From contig JAJYCL010000020.1 in assembly GCA_021778415.1 (NCBI GenBank), forward strand, positions 1-56,221: DNA of 56,221 nt. Reading direction: 5' to 3'. Positions 51,970 to 56,221 of this stretch are shown here, piece by piece. Origin of the DNA: a bacterium. GTDB taxonomy: Bacteria > Vulcanimicrobiota > Vulcanimicrobiia > Vulcanimicrobiales > Vulcanimicrobiaceae. Under the pieces are notes generated by a model. The model saw only the letters and a program-made list of their open reading frames with translations. It did not search any database and was not told the DNA's origin. The position numbers and the translations under genes were made by a program. Each line of letters opens with the position of its first letter. Position 1 is the stretch's first letter.

Positions 51970-52351
51970 AGACGAATCGCGCTTACGCGCCATTGCCGAT
52001 CACATTGCGGCACTTGAATTACTTTGTCGCACTCTCGAGTCGCGCCTGATGTCGCGCGATTGGCACGGATTAGAAGAAGCGATAGCCGATTCGCGTCGCA
52101 TCACGCACGGATTGCAAAACGCAATGGAAGATGCGGTCGCGTCGCGCGATGAACTGTTTGATAGTCAGGTGTTTTCGCGTTTGCGCCGTGTCTATGCCGT
52201 TCGGGATGAGCAGATGGACCGCTTGAGTCGCTATCGCGATTCCGTCGGGGAGCGCCTCCGCACGATTTCAAAGTGGAAGGGCTATGCGCGTTCGATCGGA
52301 GCAAAAGATGCTCGGCCACGCGCGACCGTTGGGCTTGATCGGTTGCGCTAA
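51929..52351 (+). CDS. Small helical protein after fliS, possibly FliT-like
   Basis: An all-helical 140-residue protein (LRAIADHIAALELLCRTLESRLMSRDWHGLEEAIADSRRITHGLQNAM). It has the size and position of a FliT or FlgN-type chaperone: short genes after fliS often encode FliT, the FliD chaperone. Direct similarity is too weak to be sure. ATG at 51929 or 51941; both overlap fliS. It ends against the convergent DUF11-like gene with 4 bp of shared sequence. Confidence 0.6.
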   Translation: MLIHMDRASLRSAEDESRLRAIADHIAALELLCRTLESRLMSRDWHGLEEAIADSRRITHGLQNAMEDAVASRDELFDSQVFSRLRRVYAVRDEQMDRLSRYRDSVGERLRTISKWKGYARSIGAKDARPRATVGLDRLR

Positions 52352-53802
52352 CGCGCAATCTCTGTCAGAACGGCAATAATTTGGCGCGCCGCCGCGTCAA
52401 GGCTGGGATCGTTCGTCAAGAGCACCGCCGTCGATCGTTCGATACGTTGTCGTACGAAGAGTCGCTGTAGCGCGTTTGCGGATGCCTGCGAGTAGCCTCG
52501 GAATGCCTGCTCCGCTAACGAACGTTGCGTTGGAGGTATGCCTTCGTTGAGGACGGTGGCGGCACCGAGTGCATGCGTGAGTTGGCGAGCCCGAAGAAAA
52601 TCCCACGGCGAGTTCTGTTGGCCGAGACGCACGAGCGTCGCAAGACCGACGTTGGATGGTTCGAGGGCAAGAATGCAGGTCGATGTTGGCGCTGCAAGGC
52701 GAAAATCCGAAGGAAGCGGTCGTTCACGCAAGGTCTCAAACGTGCAAAGTCGCGTTCCCGCATAGGCGGTGAGTGCGTCGCGTTTTTTTAGCCGTTCGTG
52801 GAGAGCGATGCGCGCAAGGAGTTGGGCTTGCGCTTCCTGATGTTTACGAATTTCTACGTCGTCGCCGGCAGCGACCGGTTGTTGGGTCACGCAGGCAAGT
52901 TGCGACGCAAACGTGAGATGATCCAGGAGCGAAGGTGCGCTACTTCCGTTAAAAACCCGTTCAAAGAACGCGAGAGACGCACGATCGATGGTCGTCGTGA
53001 GCAGAATCGTCGCGCGTGTCATTACCTGCGCAGCGATCTGAACCGGTTCGGGTTCAGGTTCAGGCTCGGGTTCAGGTTTCGGTTCAGGCTCAGGTTCAAG
53101 TTTGGTTGCGCGCCGGGGCTCGGGCGTGGCGTCGTAGGGGCCGCTCACGGCTTCGTGGACGAGTATTTCTTCCTCGTCGAGTTCGTAGATGGGAAGTTCT
53201 TCGATCGCCGGCGGAACGATGGCCGTCGCAACCGATGCCGTAAATGCCCCAGTGGCTCCAACCCGTCGACTGATCCGAAGCGACGTTGGAACGATCACGG
53301 CACTTCCGGTGGCCCGCACGTTGCCGCTAATGATGACCGGATCCGTGCCCGCAAGAACTTCAAGCTGCCAATAAAACGTCGTTCTCGAACCGCCGGCGAG
53401 AGTTCGAAGGGCATACCCGGCCCCGAAAAATGCTTCGGCAACGTCGCCTGCGGCCGGGCGCCCGTCCATGACCAGCGATCCCGGACGCACGCGCGTTGCG
53501 CCGGGGAGCGGAGAGCCGATCAGGATGTCCCGCGCATCCTCTCCGCCCTCGTTGTTGAGTGCAAGCGTGACGGTCAGGACGGCCCCGGGAATAACATCCG
53601 CCGAAGGAGTCGAGTGGAGCGTTGCCACGACCAATGAGCCGTCGAGCGGCGCGAGTTCTTCGTCGATGACAGGGCTACCGGCTTCGGCGTTTCCGCGTGA
53701 TTGCCAGCGTGATTTAACCGGTATCGCTTTGCCGCTGGCCGTTCGGCTGAGTTCCACGAGTCGCATGTCGGCACTCGCTTCGAAGTTCGGGTCGCGTTTC
53801 AT
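52348..53802 (-). CDS. DUF11-like protein with Glu-Pro linker, no signal peptide
   Basis: Residues about 55-190 resemble a DUF11/conserved-repeat immunoglobulin-like domain (GAVLTVTLALNNEGGEDARDILIGSPLPGATRVRPGS, FYWQLEVLAGTDPVIISGNV). A linker of about 20 residues made of Glu-Pro repeats follows near 234-252. The last 230 residues are a helical domain I do not recognise (LFVRQRIERSTAVLLTNDP near the end). DUF11 modules are normally on secreted proteins, but no signal peptide is visible. The start overlaps the ATPase gene (ATGA), so the two are made together. Function unknown. Confidence 0.65.
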   Translation of the reverse strand: MKRDPNFEASADMRLVELSRTASGKAIPVKSRWQSRGNAEAGSPVIDEELAPLDGSLVVATLHSTPSADVIPGAVLTVTLALNNEGGEDARDILIGSPLPGATRVRPGSLVMDGRPAAGDVAEAFFGAGYALRTLAGGSRTTFYWQLEVLAGTDPVIISGNVRATGSAVIVPTSLRISRRVGATGAFTASVATAIVPPAIEELPIYELDEEEILVHEAVSGPYDATPEPRRATKLEPEPEPKPEPEPEPEPEPVQIAAQVMTRATILLTTTIDRASLAFFERVFNGSSAPSLLDHLTFASQLACVTQQPVAAGDDVEIRKHQEAQAQLLARIALHERLKKRDALTAYAGTRLCTFETLRERPLPSDFRLAAPTSTCILALEPSNVGLATLVRLGQQNSPWDFLRARQLTHALGAATVLNEGIPPTQRSLAEQAFRGYSQASANALQRLFVRQRIERSTAVLLTNDPSLDAAARQIIAVLTEIAR

Positions 53803-54713
53803 GAGCGGCGAGCGAAGAACCGCGCGAAAAAACCGGGGTGCGATGCGGTCGAACGCGGCGAGGGTGTATGACCGGAATTCGCGATTTTCGGCAGTGAAAT
53901 GCCGCGCGCTGTCATTGCCGCGCGCACATGATCTTCGTTCACGATCGACGACCCGCGTTCAGCCGCTTCGACGAGTGCGAGGTGAGCGAGCATGGTCAGG
54001 CGACGCGGAATGCCACTCGCGGCGGCGATAAGCATACTGCGCGCATCGGAGGTAAAGAGCAGTTGCCCGTTGCTTAACCCTGCGCGAGCAAGACGATAAT
54101 CAAGAATCGCGCCAGCCATCGAAACGTCGAGGCTGTCAAGGCGAATCCAACCGTCCACGCGATCCGATAGATTGCCAAGTGCTAATATTTTCGGTTCAAG
54201 TTCGGGCTGGCCGAAGAGCAAAATGTTGAGCAGTTTACGCTGAGGCACATGGTAGTTCAACAGCAATCGAAGCGCTTCAAGATTTTCATCCGAGAGTGTT
54301 TGCGCTTCATCGATAATCAAGACGAGTTTGCGCTGTTCGAGAACCGCCGTCTCGAAGAAGAAGTTTTTTAGCGCATTCTTGAGGGCTGCCGGAGATCGCG
54401 GCGGCAAGGCGAGGCCGAAAACGCGGCCGATGGCAATCAGGAACTCGACTTCACCGGTGAACGTCGGATCAAGAATTTTTCCAAGAAGCGTTGCATCGTC
54501 TTGCAAGAGTTCGCCTTCGAGAGCACTGCATAACGACGTCTTCCCGGTACCGGGTTCACCGAGAACGATAGTCAGGCCGCGGGACGCATCGACGGACTCA
54601 AAGAGGCGCTCGCGCGCCCGGCGGAGTGCGCCGAGCTCGCAATAAAAGAATGGGTCAGCGGTATCCAAGAATGGATCGCGTTCGAGGCCGAAAAACTGGT
54701 GATAGTGCTTCAT
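53799..54713 (-). CDS. ExeA-like AAA ATPase
   Basis: AAA+ ATPase of the ExeA/MshM/TniB-like group. MKHYHQFFGLERDPFLDTADPFFYC is the typical start, so the ATG at 54713 is chosen over a TTG at 54749. Walker A is LGEPGTGKTSL and Walker B LVLIIDEAQTLSDENLEALRLLLNY. Sensor segment LLNILLFGQPELE and LDYRLARAGLSNGQLLFTSDARSMLIAAASGIPRRLTMLAHLAL follow. ExeA proteins help assemble secretion or pilus complexes in the envelope; others support transposition. No peptidoglycan-binding or transmembrane segment is seen here. Its only operon partner is the DUF11-like gene. Confidence 0.82.
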   Translation of the reverse strand: MKHYHQFFGLERDPFLDTADPFFYCELGALRRARERLFESVDASRGLTIVLGEPGTGKTSLCSALEGELLQDDATLLGKILDPTFTGEVEFLIAIGRVFGLALPPRSPAALKNALKNFFFETAVLEQRKLVLIIDEAQTLSDENLEALRLLLNYHVPQRKLLNILLFGQPELEPKILALGNLSDRVDGWIRLDSLDVSMAGAILDYRLARAGLSNGQLLFTSDARSMLIAAASGIPRRLTMLAHLALVEAAERGSSIVNEDHVRAAMTARGISLPKIANSGHTPSPRSTASHPGFFARFFARRS

Positions 54714-54781
54714 AAAGGTCGCGGCGGGGTTTTTCCGCTTGAGAGGCAAAAAGTCATCCAGCGCACGGGATTGAGGGCTTT

Positions 54782-55930
54782 TTGATAAACGTTATTGGAT
54801 ATTTGAGTGCCGGTCTTGGCTTGGGCACGGCTGCGAGGGCCACGGTGCGAAGCCTCATCGATGCCGGTATTCCGGTTTCAACGGTCGATGTGGAGTTGCC
54901 GGATAATCGGTCCTATCTCGATATGCGCTGGTCCCATCTCAACGCACAGCCGCACGAGTTGCAGCACCCCATCAACATTTGGCATCTCAATCCGCTGGAT
55001 GCGCGGATGGTTCGAGAGCGCTATCCGATGATCGAGCAAGGGCGTTTCAATGCAACGGTTCCTTTTTGGGAGCTTTCGCGTCCTCCACTCGATTGGTTAG
55101 CCGCACTGAGTGGGTACGATCTGATGCTCGCGCCATCGCGGTTTATCGAGGGAGTCTTTTCCGGGGATACGAGCACGAGCGTTCGCTATTATCCGCTTGG
55201 CATGGAGCCGGTTGCGGTGCAAGAGAGCGGCACGATTCGTCAGCGGTTTCATATCCCGCTTGAGACGTTTTGTTTCTATACGGCGTTCGATTTAAACAGC
55301 AGCATTCAACGCAAAAATCCGATTGCCGCCGTACGAGCATTTTCACTTGCGTTCGGCGCTCGCACGGATGTGACACTCGTGATCAAAATAAATGGATCGC
55401 TCGCCGATCCTCGAGCCCATGAATTGCGGACGATTTTGGAACGAGTGAAAAACGTCGCGGTGATCGAGGAGTACGTTTCCTATGAAGATACGATCGCGAT
55501 CGTGGGTGCGTGCGATGCGTTTCTTTCGCTGCATCGTGCCGAGGGTTTCGGATTCGGACCATTCGAAGCGATGACCCTAGGAAAACCCGTCGTTGCAACG
55601 GGTTGGTCGGGAAACATGGATTACATGGACGAGACGAACTCTCTACCCGTACAATATGTCTTAACTCCGGTATCGGCGCTGATTCGAGATTATTCGCAAT
55701 TGCGTTTTGATCGTACGGCGTATTGGGCCGAACCCGATGTTCACCATGCGGCAACATTGATGATTCGTCTGGTCAGCGACCGCGAGTACGCCGCGACGAT
55801 CGGAGAACGAGCGCGGCAAAAAGCCGCCGAGCGCAATACTGATTTTCTCTCCGGAAAATCGATCGAAGTGTTGCTCGCAGCCTACGGGGCGCGGCAATTT
55901 GCCCGAGCAACCGGTGCTTATAGTGGATAA
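54782..55930 (+). CDS. GT4-type glycosyltransferase
   Basis: A GT-B glycosyltransferase of 382 residues. The N-terminal domain starts INVIGYLSAGLGLGTAARATVRSLIDAGIPV. The C-terminal domain has LSLHRAEGFGFGPFEAMTLGKPVVATGWSGNMDYM, the GT4 donor site with its E-x7-E pair. It likely moves a sugar from a nucleotide donor to a glycan or protein. TTG start at 54782, next to the divergent ATPase. The gene after it overlaps its 3' end, extending the glycosylation island. Confidence 0.88.
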   Translation: MINVIGYLSAGLGLGTAARATVRSLIDAGIPVSTVDVELPDNRSYLDMRWSHLNAQPHELQHPINIWHLNPLDARMVRERYPMIEQGRFNATVPFWELSRPPLDWLAALSGYDLMLAPSRFIEGVFSGDTSTSVRYYPLGMEPVAVQESGTIRQRFHIPLETFCFYTAFDLNSSIQRKNPIAAVRAFSLAFGARTDVTLVIKINGSLADPRAHELRTILERVKNVAVIEEYVSYEDTIAIVGACDAFLSLHRAEGFGFGPFEAMTLGKPVVATGWSGNMDYMDETNSLPVQYVLTPVSALIRDYSQLRFDRTAYWAEPDVHHAATLMIRLVSDREYAATIGERARQKAAERNTDFLSGKSIEVLLAAYGARQFARATGAYSG

Positions 55931-56221
55931 AGGGCAGCCCACCGTCTCGGTCGTCCTTACGTCATATAATTATCAGCAGTATATTGGGCAAGCGATCGAA
56001 AGTGTGCTGGCGCAAGATTATCCCGAGATCGAGCTGCTCATCTTAGAGAATTGCTCGACGGATCGCTCACCGGAAATTATTGCCGGGTACGCCGGCGATC
56101 CGCGCGTGCGTTTTATTCAAAATGAAACCAACATCGGCCTGACCCGCAATCAGAATAAGGGCATCGAGCTGGCCACCGGCGAGTACATCGTTTTTCTTTC
56201 CGCGGATGATTCCATGCTTGC
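55923..56221 (+). CDS. Family 2 glycosyltransferase, cut by window end
   Basis: N-terminal 99 residues of a GT-A glycosyltransferase. TVSVVLTSYNYQQYIGQAIESVLAQDYPEIELLILENCSTDRS is the nucleotide-binding start, RFIQNETNIGLTRNQNKGIELATGEYIVFLSADDSML is the region up to the metal-binding Asp pair. GTG at 55923 or 55914, overlapping the previous gene. No stop before the window ends. Confidence 0.85.
   Translation, partial: MDKGQPTVSVVLTSYNYQQYIGQAIESVLAQDYPEIELLILENCSTDRSPEIIAGYAGDPRVRFIQNETNIGLTRNQNKGIELATGEYIVFLSADDSML

Overview
The window reads as about 56 kb of chromosome from a motile, diderm, GC-rich bacterium. L-ring and P-ring flagellar genes (flgH, flgI), two lipobox lipoproteins and a beta-barrel-like protein ending in Phe argue for an outer membrane. 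FliW, CsrA and FlaG beside flagellin, single-domain FlgJ, and long arrays of palindromic CCTGAGGAGCG/CTTCGAGACGCG elements do not look like a standard proteobacterium. An uncultured lineage such as Eremiobacterota/Vulcanimicrobiota would fit, but that is inference and no rRNA is present to settle it.

Layout, left to right. (1) 1-2900: hairpin-rich left edge, a membrane diguanylate cyclase, then an AT-richer accessory pocket with two small unplaced proteins and a 90-bp decayed copy of part of the histidine decarboxylase gene. (2) 2906-9084, minus strand: seven tightly packed genes running 3-hydroxyacyl-CoA dehydrogenase, enoyl-CoA hydratase, fatty acid desaturase, thiO, bioB, histidine decarboxylase and a double-ACT protein. 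(3) 9235-15581: phoU and a class V aminotransferase (plus); a minus-strand set of Crp-type regulator, stalk-domain outer-membrane protein and ice-binding-like lipoprotein; a double VOC protein; and a collapsed toxin-antitoxin module. (4) 15578-18056: an ATP-grasp-like protein, a 500-bp repeat array and a small secreted protein. (5) 18140-25053: a molybdopterin run (moaD, moaE, moeZ-like, moaA) interleaved with a HAD phosphatase, alpha/beta hydrolase, aldo/keto reductase, queG and a secreted protein. (6) 25058-29735: acetyltransferase, small cytochrome c, photolyase, zinc-finger membrane protein and an MsbA-like ABC exporter.

(7) 29769-52351 is a flagellar island: flgB-flgC-fliE, a second repeat array, flgF-flgG-flgA-flgH-flgI-flgJ-flgN-flgK-flgL-fliW-csrA, flagellin, three very large glycosyltransferases, flaG-fliD-fliS and a small FliT-like gene. 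Four sites match the flagellar sigma-28 pattern (TAAA, 15-16 bp, GCCGAT), upstream of flgB, flgF, flagellin and flaG. Three of them begin on the stop codon of the gene before. FliW, CsrA and flagellin in a row suggest the known partner switch that meters flagellin translation; the glycosyltransferases between flagellin and its cap/chaperone genes suggest filament glycosylation. (8) 52348-56221: a minus-strand pair (ExeA-like AAA ATPase coupled to an unusual DUF11-like protein) and two more glycosyltransferases, the last cut by the window edge.

No tRNA, rRNA, CRISPR array or intact transposase was recognised. The gene-free stretch 1267-1506 shows nothing I can name.
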